A model generated the notes under the pieces. The model had not been told where the DNA came from and made no database searches. It saw only the letters and a list, made by a program, of their open reading frames with translations. A DNA stretch of 64,000 nucleotides, taken from the NCBI GenBank assembly GCA_014526335.1, contig JACTAT010000045.1:1744386-1808385 (forward strand). Direction: 5' to 3'. The DNA is from Chrysaora quinquecirrha (taxonomy: Eukaryota > Cnidaria > Scyphozoa > Semaeostomeae > Pelagiidae). This document shows, piece after piece, positions 34,401 to 46,100 of the stretch; the first letter of the stretch is position 1, and each line of letters begins with the position of its first letter. Made by a program: the position numbers and the translations under genes.

Positions 34401-35368
34401 CTAAGCGTGACCAAATCGTCAGTTCTTGGTAGGCCAGGTGTCTTCTTGAATGAGTTATCTGCTAAAGCTCTTAAAGCTGCTGTTGAAACCTTTGTAGACC
34501 ATTCAGAATTCAGCAGGTCGATAAAAGCTTCGACATCATCCTTTAGGGCTTTATCCCTTTTCTTTAAGGCAACTCCTCTCAGCAGCTCTGAGCAACGCTT
34601 CAGCGAGTGCCCTAGTTTAAGGGCAAGACCTGGCTTATCAAAAGAGGCTAAATGATCATTCTCTTCAATTTGGTGAAAATTGCACAGTGATCTTGTAGCA
34701 GCAACTACATTGTCAAACATTTCTGGTGACAAAATGTCTGCCAAGTCGACATTTTCCTTTCCTGGCTGTTCTCTGACTTTTAATAAAAGACGAGAGATGG
34801 ATCTCATTTTTTCGGAAATGTAATTTGACTTGCCTGACCCGCATTTTTCAAACCATGAATTGCCAAAAAGCATTATTAGCTCATCTCTCTTAGCAGTGAA
34901 ACTAATCTTGTCTTGTCGCATCATGGCAATTACTGAACTTTCCATAGCTGAGCTACAACCTTCAGTACTTCCACAAAGTAGCATTTCACTTTCGTGCTGA
35001 AGCTTTCTGTTCGGATGTTTTTCTTGTTGCTGTTTTAAAACATTGAAAGGGCACTGCCCAACATGTCTCCAAAGGTCGTATCTCTGCACGAATCCCAAAC
35101 AGTGAACACATGGGACGAATTGGCGATAATCGGTTGATTCTTCAGAAGCAGGACGCCGCAAAATTTTGAGCTCACCGCCACATTTAAGAACCGTTAAATT
35201 GAAATAAAAATCTCCTTTCAATCTCAAACGTTCCAACTCGAGCTGCCTCCGCTTTTTTCCCTCAGGAGTCTTGTCATTGATTGAGGTAATTTTTAGCACT
35301 TCAGATTCATTTTTGTGTACTGAAAGAAGATGCCGTGCAATTTTCAAGGACTGGTTGCCGCAAAAGTA
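31459..35368 (-). CDS. Spliced gene: zinc fingers plus tyrosine-recombinase-like C-terminus
   Basis: At least three exons on the minus strand. Exon a, ~35368-34158, holds CYFCGNQ with a following H..H, a C2HC-like finger (CVHCLGFVQRYDLWRHVGQC) and a long helical region, ending at a GTACTT donor. Exon b, 33135-32664, lies between TTTTACAG and a GTGAGT donor. Exon c, 31632-31459, lies between TTTCAG and a GT donor, is acidic, and its phase agrees with exon b. Exon b carries STKLRKYIATVSQ and LANHMGHDISVHREYY, resembling the last two boxes of tyrosine recombinases (GH then Tyr). I recall similar uncharacterised animal proteins. The phase between exons a and b does not match, and a TGA precedes the first finger, so exons are missing or the gene is decayed. 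Confidence 0.6.
31741..32080. mobile_element. Intronic inverted-repeat element
   Basis: The left arm 31741-31883 and right arm ~31920-32080 are reverse complements with small indels. Examples are GGAACATTTTCGGGCATACTT versus AAGTATGCCCGAATATGTTCC, and CTCGAAATGCACCAATCGG versus CCGACTGGTGCATTTCGAG. It lies in the intron between exons b and c of the minus-strand gene. Fragments recur at 24626 and 28148. MITE-like. Confidence 0.75.
32318..32475. repeat. Intronic hairpin with (GTT)n arm
   Basis: TCAATATAGATATCGGATTG followed by (TTG)n on the left (from ~32326) pairs with (CAA)n followed by CAATCCGATATCTATA on the right (to ~32458). Outer TTTCTGCCTAA/TTAGGCAGAAA segments extend the stem. The loop is about 60 bp. 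A non-autonomous hairpin element is the likely reading. Confidence 0.7.
33538..33625. repeat. Short inverted-repeat fragment (AATAAGCCCC)
   Basis: CTTGGAATAAGACCCCCC at 33540 faces GGGGCTTATTCCAAG at 33606, and the right side itself contains the palindrome AATAAGCCCCCAGGGGCTTATT. It is intronic and resembles a MITE terminus. Confidence 0.6.
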
Positions 35369-35369
35369 G

Positions 35370-36079
35370 CATCAAGCTCCCCTCTCAATTAAGGCCCTCT
35401 CTTCTTTTTGTCACTTGACAGTTCAGTAGTAAACATATGAAATTTACTGAAAATTAGTTGAAACATGTGTATATCCCAAACATGTGTCAAACAACTTGCA
35501 ACATTTGCAACATTATATTGTAAATATTATCATTTGCAACATTTATTTACACCAAAACATGCTCAACATTATTAGAAATCTTATACTTGGAATGATTATT
35601 TGGTTAGAATAATAAAGACAGGAGGTCAGCGCAAAACCATTGCTTATCATGCATGGAAAGAAGTTAAAGCTTAGATTCTGGACAGCTTCAAAATTTAGAA
35701 ATTGAAATGTTCAGGTTTTTACACATTTGAGAGGCGTATCAACTTTTTTTGATTACCCTATACTCTTGCGCAGGCCTGGCATAAATAGAGTGTTTGGAAA
35801 ATTTGGTGAAATGTAATAAGCAGGGGGTGGGGTGGAATAAACAGCTGGGCTTTTTTATCATTTTGAATACAATGACAATACCTGCAGTAACTGAGGAAAT
35901 TATTTACAGAAGTCCTTATTATATCTAATACAAAAGTAAACCATATATTGTTACCTAATTGTTTTTGCATAGCTCCTTGCTTTCGAAAATTGTAGCCCTT
36001 CAGTGATATTGGTGGTTATGCATAAATTTATGTGTACATTATGCTTTCTTATCAATAGGTAAACATTTTAAAATCAAAC
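35370..36079. other. Spacer between the zinc-finger exon and the SET gene
   Basis: AT-rich with no motif-bearing ORF. It may be an intron joining the SET exons to the zinc-finger exon, or intergenic; the reading frames do not settle it. Confidence 0.35.
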
Positions 36080-37555
36080 CTTAAAGGAAGATCTTTGACA
36101 CCATAGTCGTACCGGAGTTCTGTCCCCAGCTCAAGTTCCTTTAATGCGAAGAGGCAAAGACAAGGAAGGTCATGTGCTGACATCTTTTTCATGACACAGT
36201 TTGGCTTCTCTGAGTCATTTACAAGCCTTCCCAGGCTACCATTATCTTCTGTTGCATCAATACTAAAAAATTTTTTAGTTGAACATTAAAAATCACAAGA
36301 AACTTGTCACTTACAAGCAAATGTGCCCTTACACAAAATTTTACTTACCAATATTGAATGCCATCATGGAGGAAATAATACATAAAGCTCCCTTTTTCTT
36401 CCTTCGCATATTTTTTCTCAATCTTCTTGGCTTCATCGTTCGTGAGCAGGTCTCCTGCATAATGCAGCAGAAAAAACCCTTTTTTGAATTTCCTGGTTAC
36501 GAACACACCAAATCCTGTAATGAAATAACAATAAATTGATCTTGGGTAGACAGTATGGCTGTAGACCTGTCATTTTCACTGAACTCATCATAAACCCTAG
36601 TCACTCAATTTTGAATAAATATTAACAATAACAATTCCCCAAAAATATAATTTATTCCCAATAACAAATACAACACAAAACCTATCTGGACACTGAAACT
36701 TATCAGGTATTCCCAACAAAAATAATGTGTTGATGGGGCAAAAAATGTGTTTTTGCTTCCTGGTAGCTTATTGTAAAATATTTTTGCCCAAGCTTAAACA
36801 AAAGCAACAATATTATAATGAATCCAATAAGCAAAATTATCATTTCTTTGAACTCAATTGTCAGGAGGGTAGCAAAAAACTTAATTTTTGCTCAGCAAAT
36901 ATCTTTCAATTAATATTTTCATTCATGCAAGATTTAAGTTTCAAATTAGGAAATCTTAATCAACTTACCTATTTCTTTGTCAATGAACTTAGATTCAAAT
37001 CCAGGTGGGTCTTCAATAAGCCAGTCATGGTGGTAAGTACCTGGCTCTTTTATTTTTTCAGGAAATCTCTGTACAACAAAGAGAGTTTGTGAAAAGTACA
37101 ATATTAATAAACAGGTCAACTTAGCTTATATTTGCCTTCTAAGGGATTAATGATGGTCAGCCAAAGATCAGCATTAAAATTAGGCCGAAATTCCAAAAGG
37201 TTTCAGGTTTGTTCAGAGAGGCAGTTTCAAAACAATCTGCTGTTTCATCGTCATAAAAAAAAACATTTTTACTCTCCTGACACTGATTTGATCCAGCAGC
37301 AGTTTCAGCAGCAATTTCAAGCCCCTTAACTCTTCTCTAGGTGTGCCTGTTGTTATTCAAAAGCCCATAAAACCTTGACACAAACTACACACTGAAAACG
37401 TGTCTTTTGGCGGCAAACCAAGAGCGTTCTTGAAAATAATAAATTTAGGCCAAAAGTCCAAAAGGTTTCGGGTTTGTTCAAAGAGGCAGTTTTGGTACAA
37501 TCCGCTGCTTCGTAATCATAAAAAACATTCTAAGACTTACCCTTCGCCTTGACAT
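36080..37555 (-). CDS. SET-domain protein (KMT5A-like lysine methyltransferase), spliced
   Basis: Four minus-strand exons with matching phases. A 15-nt coding start (ATG at 37555, donor GTAAGT at 37540). 37068-36969, between TTGTACAG and GTAAGT. 36514-36349, between CATTACAG and GTAAGT. 36262-36080, after TTTTTTAG. The protein has SET hallmarks in order: GFGVFVTRKFKKGFFLLHYAGD, then MYYFLHDG, then DATEDNGSLGRLVNDS, then ELRYDYG (catalytic Tyr region and the N..S cofactor motif, here RLVNDS instead of NHS). KMT5A-type SET proteins monomethylate histone H4 Lys20 and other lysines. After exon 4 it either ends within about 12 codons or splices to an unknown exon. The 265-bp duplication at 37.2-37.7 kb copies its first-exon region. 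Confidence 0.7.
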
Positions 37556-37682
37556 TGATTTGATTAAGCAGCGAATTCAGTTCAGGCCCTTTCAAGTATT
37601 CTTCCCTTGGGACGTGTGTTCTCCTGAGTAGAAGACTGACAGAAAGACACTAAAAGGGGAAAACGTGCTTTTTGGCGGCAAA
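37181..37682. repeat. ~265-bp direct duplication
   Basis: Copy 1 (from 37181) and copy 2 (from 37446) share TCCAAAAGGTTTC, GGTTTGTTCA, GAGGCAGTTT, TTGATT and the CGTG.TTTTTGGCGGCAAA end, with indels. Copy 2 contains the ATG exon proposed for the SET gene. In copy 1 the ATG is a GTG and the donor is lost, so only copy 2 can supply the start. Confidence 0.7.
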
Positions 37683-37860
37683 AATTATAGACATAATTAT
37701 AGACTTAAGACAATTTTTCTTTTTTTTTTTTAATTCATAATAGACGATTTCAACTAAGGACCTTGTTTTCAAAAAATTGAAAATTAGGTCATATAGAAAT
37801 TTCGACTTCAGATTTCAGATTCGAATTCAGCACCTTCTTTTTCGTGTTGAGGCAGAGTTT

Positions 37861-38533
37861 TCCAGGGCCGTAGCTACGGGGGGTGTGGAGGGTGTGACAC
37901 CCCCCAGGCAAGTCGTCCGTCGGCAAATTTGAGATGAACGGAATTTTTCGGCAATAGTAATTAAGGGCGAGAAATGTTGCAAATCAAAAGAAACAAATAA
38001 ACGTGCCAGGAAAGCGTTCAGCACGTTGCTTGCCGACAAATATCAGCATCCACTTTCCACAGCTGTCGACATGTAAGGTGTCAATAACAGTTAGGGGATT
38101 GCTAACTGCGAGCAAATGCCGAGAGAAAGTGTCTCCTTACCAGGAGCTAATCGTATCTGTATATGCCAGTTTGCCAGCCATAACAGATACAAGCGCACAG
38201 CAGCAAACAACATTTAAAGTCATAAGTTTTGTAATACGATGTTGCTATTGGTTTCCGAAAAATGATTTTCTCTGTTCATTAATTTTTGAAAAATTACTGG
38301 CGACAAGTTTCACATCGATATTCCCTCGATCCAGAAACAAATAATGAAATCAATATATTATGGTCCTTTCTTGCCTTTATTCTATTCTACAATTCTACAA
38401 TATTTATCAGACAACTTTAAAGATATTTAAAAAATAATTTTTGTCGCTGAGGGCACATCTTGCCCCTCTTTGCCCCCTTTGAATAAAGGCAGGAGGGGCG
38501 GTTGCCCCCTTGCCCCCCCTCCGCAGGCGTCCT
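37861..38533. mobile_element. Short non-autonomous DNA-transposon-like element 1
   Basis: It starts CCAGGGCCGTAGCTACGGGGGG and ends with a G-poor, C-rich GCCCCCCCTCCGCAGGCGTCC, partly complementary to the start, as in terminal inverted repeats. A second element with the same two ends follows directly. No target duplication could be confirmed; the boundaries are approximate. Confidence 0.45.
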
Positions 38534-38549
38534 TGATTACCATGTGAAA

Positions 38550-38795
38550 ACTCCAGGGCCGTCGCTAGGACTCAACGACTGGGGGGAGTAGCTTGGCATT
38601 TTGCCAACAAAATGGGCGTGGCACCAATTCTTCAAATTGAGTTAACAATTAACAGTTTTATTGTCAATCAAAACATTTCAAGGGCGTTTCCCACGTTTTC
38701 CAGGCTTCTGAAGGGCATGGTCACTTAAAAATTTTCTTGCCCTCAAACCCCCTCGGTTGCCCTTCTTCAAACCCTTGCCCTCCATACGTGCAGGC
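38550..38795. mobile_element. Short non-autonomous DNA-transposon-like element 2
   Basis: It starts CCAGGGCCGTCGCTAGGAC and ends TGCCCTCCATACGTGCAGGCG, the same end motifs as the element just upstream. About 245 bp, noncoding. It sits against the left edge of the 102-bp satellite. Confidence 0.45.
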
Positions 38796-38810
38796 GTCCC
38801 TGGTGGTGGT

Positions 38811-39141
38811 TCCTCACAAAGTTTCGCAAGGCTATTTCCCTATGCTAAAATGCACCCTATAATTCGTCACTGGAAAAAACTAGTTCATAGGACCGTTTTT
38901 TATGCGTTTCGGTGCCCTCAAACAATTTCACATGGTTATTCCCGTATGCTAAAGTGCCCATTATTGATCTTCGCAGGGGAAAACTTCTGCATACGACTTT
39001 TTTTATGGGTTTCGGTCGGTACCCTCGCACAGTTTCGTATGGTTATTTTCGTCTGCTAAAGCACCCTCTATTGTTCTTCAATAGGAAAACCTTTTTTATG
39101 CATTTCGGTGCTCTCACACAATTTCACATGTTAATTCTCGT
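38811..39141. repeat. 102-bp satellite array, degenerate left part
   Basis: Three to four diverged units with the same landmarks as the main array (CATAGGACCG, GCGTTTCGGTGCCCTC, ATGGTTATT, CTAAAGTGCCC). They are separated from the main array by a hAT-type insertion. Confidence 0.8.
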
Positions 39142-40187
39142 CAGGGGTGGCGCTAGGATTTGCCCGATTAGGAGGCTAGTCTCCCCGACGAGGGGGCTTG
39201 TAATGTAAAAGCATATTTTTATCTATTCTTGAATAGATTCTTTATCTTCATGTCGTGTTGTTCTTTATTGGTCCAGGACGATGCATAGCTTTGAATCTAT
39301 TGACAACCATTTCCAGATTAATTCTGCTTCCCCTTTCAGGGCAAAATTGACCGATAAGTTGGCCGAGGGCCGATCAAGCGAACGCCGAAGGTGTGTAGCC
39401 CAAGCGGGGGATATGGGAAACTACCCAAGAAAAATTTTGATACTGGATGCCCTTAGATGCGACTTCCGATTTCCGAGGGGGATAATTTCCTAACAAAATC
39501 ACTCATTTTTGCACACGAAATGCTAGACTGTAAACGTAGTGCAACTGTTAGAGTGTTGCATTGAAGTCAATTTTGGCGTTTCCATAAATTGATAATTGCC
39601 GATTTTTTGGTTGATAATTGCCGAGTTTGTCAAAAATAGGGGGTCGCGGCCCCCTGGAGCTCCCTCTTAATCCATCCCTTCCTTTCACTGTGGATCTAAA
39701 ATCTTAAAGCGTTTTTCATTACTGTTTGCAAGTGATTCTTTGGACGCTTCGAACTTACATTTCTCTAGCATTTAGCTGACGAGACTAGTAACGTGCACGC
39801 AATCAGCGTTAAACGCTCTAGCTCATAAAATGCACTTTTTAGCTTTACGATATAGCGCAATATAGATTAAAGCTCTGATAAGGATGACGGTGCTCCTTTT
39901 TCCTTCTTCTTCTATTAATATTTTCTTGTCAAGAAGGTTAAGAGATCGATGTTGGTCTAAGCGATGTTTGCTTTTCCTGGCATTATTGTTACTATATTCT
40001 TAGTGCCGAATCTCCTCTCAGGTTTCATCTTAACTTAATTAACAACCGGAAAGGAGGCAGAGTAAAACAAAGAAGTCATCAAACAGCACTTACCCCATAG
40101 TGGGAGAATTTACCCCGATGGGGGGGGGCTAGAGTTCCCCGACGAGGGGGCTGTGGCCCCCCTAGCCTCCACCTGGCGCAACCCCTA
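39142..40187. mobile_element. hAT-type non-autonomous transposon (1.05 kb) with 8-bp target duplication
   Basis: It starts CAGGGGTGGCGCTAGG. The right end, read in reverse complement, is TAGGGGTTGCGCCAGG, giving terminal inverted repeats of about 16 bp followed by GGAGGCTAG and CCCCGACGAGGGGG on both sides. The flanking ATTCTCGT at 39134-39141 is repeated at 40188-40195, an 8-bp target duplication as made by hAT transposases. No transposase ORF inside. The insertion splits a satellite unit, so the array is older. Confidence 0.85.
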
Positions 40188-43100
40188 ATTCTCGTATGCT
40201 AAAGTGCCCACTATTGATCTTCAGTTTGAAAGCTAATTAATAGGACAGTTAAGCTAATTCAGTGCCCTCGCACAGTTTTGTATGTTTATTTTCGCACATA
40301 AAGTGCCACTTATTGTTTTTCACTTAGAAAACTATGCATAGGACCCTGTTTTATGCGTTTCAGTGCCAGCACTGTTTCGTATGGTTATTATCGTACGTAA
40401 AGTGCGCCTTATTGTTCTCCACTGAGAAAACTAATGCAAAGGACTGTGTTTTATGCGTTTCTGTGCCCTCGCACAGTTTTGTATGGTTATTTTCGTACGT
40501 AAAGTGCGCCTTAATGTTCTTCACTGTGAAAACTAATGCATAGGACCGTGTTTTATGACTTTCTGTGGCCTCGCACAGTTTTTATGGTTATTATCGTACG
40601 TAAAGTGCGCCTTATTGTTCTTCACTGGGAAAACCAATGCATAGGACCGTGTTTAATGCGTTTCGGTACCCTCGCACAGTTTCGTATGGTTATAATTGTA
40701 CGTAAAGTGCCCCTTATTGTTCTTCACTGGGAAAACCAATGCATAGGACCGTGTTTAATGCGTTTCGGTACCCTCGCACAGTTTCGTATGGTTATTTTCG
40801 CACGTAAAGTGCCCCTTTTTGTTCTTCACTGGGAAAACTAAGGCATAGGACCGTGTTTAATGCGTTTCGGTGCCCTCCCACAGTTTCGTATGGTTATAAT
40901 TGTACGTAAAGTGCCCCTTACTGTTCTTCACTGGGAAAACCAATGCATAGGACCGTGTTTAATGCGTTTCGGTACCCTCGCACAGTTTCGTATGGTTATT
41001 TTCGCACGTAAAGTGCCCCTCTTTGTTCTTCACTGGGAAAACTAAGGCATAGGACCGTGTTTAATGCGTTTCGGTGCCCTCCCACAGTTTCGTATGGTTA
41101 TTTTCTAACGTAAAGTGCCCCTTATTGTTCTTCACTGGGAAAACCAATGCATAGGCCCGTGTTTAATGCGTTTCGGTGCCCTCGCACAGTTTCGTATGGT
41201 TATAATTGTACGTAGAGTGCCCCTTACTGTTCTTCACTGGGAAAACCAATGCATAGGACCGTGTTTAATGCGTTTCGGTACCCTCGCACAGATTCTAATG
41301 CGTTTCGGTGCCCTCCACAGTTTCCTATGGTTATTTTCTAACGTAAAGTGCCCTTACTGTTCTTCACTGGGAAAACCAATGCATAGGACCGTGTTTAATG
41401 CGTTTCGGTACCCTCGCACAGTTTCGTATGGTTATTTTCGCACGTAAAGTGCCCTCTTTGTTCTTCACTGGGAAAACTAAGGCATAGGACCGTGTTTAAT
41501 GCGTTTCGGTGCCCTCCCACAGTTTCGTATGGTTATTTTCTAACGTAAAGTGCCCCTTATTGTTCTTCACTGGGAAAACCAATGCATAGGCCCGTGTTTA
41601 ATGCGTTTCGGTGCCCTCGCACAGTTTCGTATGGTTATAATTGTACGTAGAGTGCCCCTTACTGTTCTTCACTGGGAAAACTAATGCATAGGACCGTGTT
41701 TAATGCGTTTCGGTGCCCTCGCACAGTTTCGTATGGTTATAATTGTACGTAAAGTGCCCCTTACTGTTCTTCACTGGGAAAACTAATGCATAGGACCGTG
41801 TTTAATGCGTTTCGGTACCCTCCAACAGTTTCGTATGGTTATTTTCTAACGTTAAGTGCGCCTTAATGTTCTTCACTGGGAAAACTAATGCATAGGACCG
41901 TGTTTAATGCGTTTCGGTACCCTCCCACAGTTTCCTATGGTTATTTTCTAACGTAAAGTGCGCCTTAATGTTCTTCACTGGGAAAACTAATGCATAGGAC
42001 CGTGTTTAATGCGTTTCGGTACCCTCCCACAGTTTCGTATGGTTATTTTCTAACGTAAAGTGCCCCTTATTGTTCTTCACTGGGAAAACCAATGCATAGG
42101 ACCGTGTTTAATGCGTTTCGGTGCCCTCGCACAGTTTCGTATGGTTATTTTCTAACGTAAATGCCCCTTATTGTTCTTCACTGGGAAAACCAATGCATAG
42201 GACCGTGTTTAATGCGTTTCGGTGCCTTCCCACAGTTTTGTATTGTTATTTTCTACGTAAAGTGCCCCTTATTGTTCTTCACTGGGAAAACCAATGCATA
42301 GGACCGTGTTTAATGCGTTTCGGTACCCTCGCACAGTTTCGTATGGTTATAATTGTACGTAAAGTGCCCCTTATTGTTCTTCACTGGGAAAACTAATGCA
42401 TAGGACCGTGTTTAATGCGTTTCGGTGCCCTCCCACAGTTTTGTATGGTTATTTTCGTACGTAAAGTGCCCCTTTTTGTTCTTCACTGGGAAAACCAATG
42501 CATAGGACCGTGTTTAATGCGTTTCGGTACCCTCGCACAGTTTCGTATGGTTATAATTGTACGTAAAGTGCCCCTTATTGTTCTTCACTGGGAAAACCAA
42601 TGCATAGGACCGTGTTTAATGCGTTTCGGTACCCTCGCACAGTTTCGTATGGTTATAATTGTACGTAAAGTGCCCCTTATTTTTCTTCACTGGGAAAACC
42701 AATGCATAGGACCGTGTTTAATGCGTTTCGGTGCCTTCGCACAGTTTTGTATGGTTATTTTCGTACGTAAAGTGCCCCTTATTGTTCTTCACTGGGAAAA
42801 CCAATGCATAGGACCGTGTTTTATGCGTTTCGGTGCCCTCGCACAGATTCGTATGGTTATAATTGTACGTAGAGTGCCCCTTACTGTTCTTCACTGGGAA
42901 AACTAATGCATAGGACCGTGTTTAATGCGTTTCAGTGCCCTCGCACAGTTTCGTATGGTTATAATTGTACGTAAAGTGCCCCTTACTGTTCTTCACTGGG
43001 AAAACTAATGCATAGGACCGTGTTTAATGCGTTTCGGTACCCTCGCACAGTTTCGTATGGTTATTTTCTAACGTAAAGTGCCCCTTTTTGTTCTTCACTG

Positions 43101-46100
43101 GGAAAACCAATGCATAGGACCGTGTTTAATGCGTTTCGGTACCCTCGCACAGTTTCGTATGGTTATAATTGTACGTAAAGTGCCCCTTATTTTTCTTCAC
43201 TGGGAAAACCAATGCATAGGACCGTGTTTAATGCGTTTCGGTGCCTTCCCACAGTTTTGTATTGTTATTTTCTACGTAAAGTGCCCCTTATTGTTCTTCA
43301 CTGGGAAAACCAATGCATAGGACCGTGATTAATGCGTTTCGGTACCCTCGCACAGTTTCGTATGGTTATAATTGTACGTAAAGTGCCCCTTATTGTTCTT
43401 CACTGGGAAAACCAATGCATAGGACCGTGTTTAATGCGTTTCGGTGCCTTCCCACAGTTTTGTATTGTTATTTTCTACGTAAAGTGCCCCTTATTGTTCT
43501 TCACTGGGAAAACCAATGCATAGGACCGTGTTTAATGCGTTTCGGTACCCTCGCACAGTTTCGTATGGTTATAATTGTACGTAAAGTGCCCCTTATTGTT
43601 CTTCACTGGGAAAACTAATGCATAGGACCGTGTTTAATGCGTTTCGGTGCCCTCCCACAGTTTTGTATGGTTATTTTCGTACGTAATGCCCCTTTTTGTT
43701 CTTCACTGGGAAAACCAATGCATAGGACCGTGTTTAATGCGTTTCGGTACCCTCGCACAGTTTCGTATGGTTATAATTGTACGTAAAGTGCCCCTTATTT
43801 TTCTTCACTGGGAAAACCAATGCATAGGACCGTGTTTAATGCGTTTCGGTACCCTCGCACAGTTTCGTATGGTTATAATTGTACGTAAAGTGCCCTTATT
43901 TGTTCTTCACTGGGAAAACCAATGCATAGGACCGTGTTTAATGCTTTTCGGTGCCTTCGCACAGTTTTGTATGGTTATTTTCGTACGTAAAGTGCCCCTT
44001 ATTGTTCTTCACTGGGAAAACCAATGCATAGGACCGTGTTTAATGCGTTTCGGTGCCCTCGCACAGTTTCGTATGGTTATAATTGTACGTAAAGTGCCCC
44101 TTACTGTTCTTCACTGGGAAAACTAATGCATAGGACCGTGTTTAATGCGTTTCGGTGCCCTCGCACAGTTTCGTATGGTTATAATTGTACGTAAAGTGCC
44201 CCTTACTGTTCTTCACTGGGAAAACTAATGCATAGGACCGTGTTTAATGCGTTTCGGTACCCTCGCACAGTTTCGTATGGTTATTTTCTAACGTAAAGTG
44301 CCCCTTATTGTTCTTCACTGGGAAAACCAATGCATAGGACCGTGTTTAATGCGTTTCGGTACCCTCGCACAGTTTCGTATGGTTATAATTGTACGTAAAG
44401 TGCCCCTTATTTTTCTTCACTGGGAAAACCAATGCATAGGACCGTGTTTAATGCGTTTCGGTGCCCTCGCACAGTTTCGTATGGTTAAAACTGTACGTAA
44501 AGTGCCCCTTACTGTTCTTCACTGGGAAAACTAATGCATAGGACCGTGTTTAATGCGTTTCGGTACCCTCGCACAGTTTCGTATGGTTATTTTCTAACGT
44601 AAAGTGCCCCTTACTGTTCTTCACTGGGAAAACCAATGCATAGGACCGTGTTTTATACTTTTCGGTGCCCTCCCACAGTTTTGTATGGTTATTTTCGCAC
44701 GTAAAGTGCCCCTTATTGTTCTTCACTGGAAAAACTAAGGCATAGGACCGTGTTTTATGCTTTTCGGTGCCAACGCACTGTTTTGTATGGTTATTTTCTA
44801 ACGTAAAGTGCCCCTTTTTGTTCTTGACTGGGAAAACCAAGGCATAGGACCATGTTTTATGCTTTTCGGTGCCCACGCACTGTTTTGTATGGTTATTTTC
44901 GCACGTAAAGTGCGCCTTAATGTTCTTCACTGGGAAAACTAATGCATAGGACCGTGTTTAATCCGTTTTGGTGCCCTCCCACAGTTTTGTATGGTTATTT
45001 TCGCACGTAAAGTGCGCCTTAATGTTCTTCACTGGGAAAACCAATGCATAGGACCGTGTTTAATGCGTTTCGGTGCCCTCGCACAGTTTTGTATGGTTAT
45101 TTTCGCACGTAAAGTGCGCCTTAATGTTCTTCACTGGGAAAACCAATGCATAGGACCGTGTTTAATGCGTTTCGGTGCCCTCCCATAGTTTTGTATGGTT
45201 ATTTTCGCACGTAACGTGCGGCTTAATGTTCTTCACTGGGAAAACCAATGCATAGGACCGTGTTTAATGCGTTTCGGTGCCCTCCCACAGTTTTGTATGG
45301 TTATTTTCGCACGTAACGTGCGGCTTAATGTTCTTCACTGGGAAAACCAATGCATAGGATCGTGTTTAATGCGTTTCGGTGCCCTCCCACAGTTTTGTAT
45401 GGTTATTTTCGCACGTAAAGTGCCCCTTATTGTTCTTCACTGGGAAAACCAATGCATAGGACCGTGTTTAATGCGTTTCGGTGCCCTCCCACAGTTTTGT
45501 ATTGTTATTTTCGCACGTAAAGTGCGCCTTAATGTTCTTCACTGGGAAAACTAATGCATAGGACCGTGTTTAATGCGTTTCGGTGCCCTCCCACAGTTTT
45601 GTATGGTTATTTTCGCACGTAAAGTGCGCCTTAATGTTCTTCACTGGGAAAACCAATGCATAGGACCGTGTTTAATGCGTTTCGGTGCCCTCCCACAGTT
45701 TTGTATGGTTATTTTCGTACGTAAAGTGCACCTTATTGTTCTTCACTGGGAAAACCAATGCATAGGACCGTGTTTAATGCGTTTCGGTGCCCTCGCACAG
45801 TTTCAGATGGTTATTTTCTCACGTAAAGTGGGCCTTAATGTTCTTCACTGGGAAAACTAATGCATACGACCGTGTTTAATGCGTTTCGGTGCCCTCGCAC
45901 AGTTTCAGATGGTTATTTTCGTACGTAAAGTGCGCCTTAATGTTCTTCACTGGGAAAACTAATGCATAGGACCGTGTTTAATGCGTTTCGGTGCCCTCGC
46001 ACAGATTCAGATGGTTATTTTTGCACGTAAAGTGTGCCTTACTGTTCTTCACTGGGAAAACCTTTCGCACGTAAGGTGCGCCTTAATGTTCTTCACTGGA

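Noticed and set aside
34161..34655. 164-aa ORF on the plus strand
   Set aside because: Antisense shadow of the minus-strand zinc-finger gene exon.
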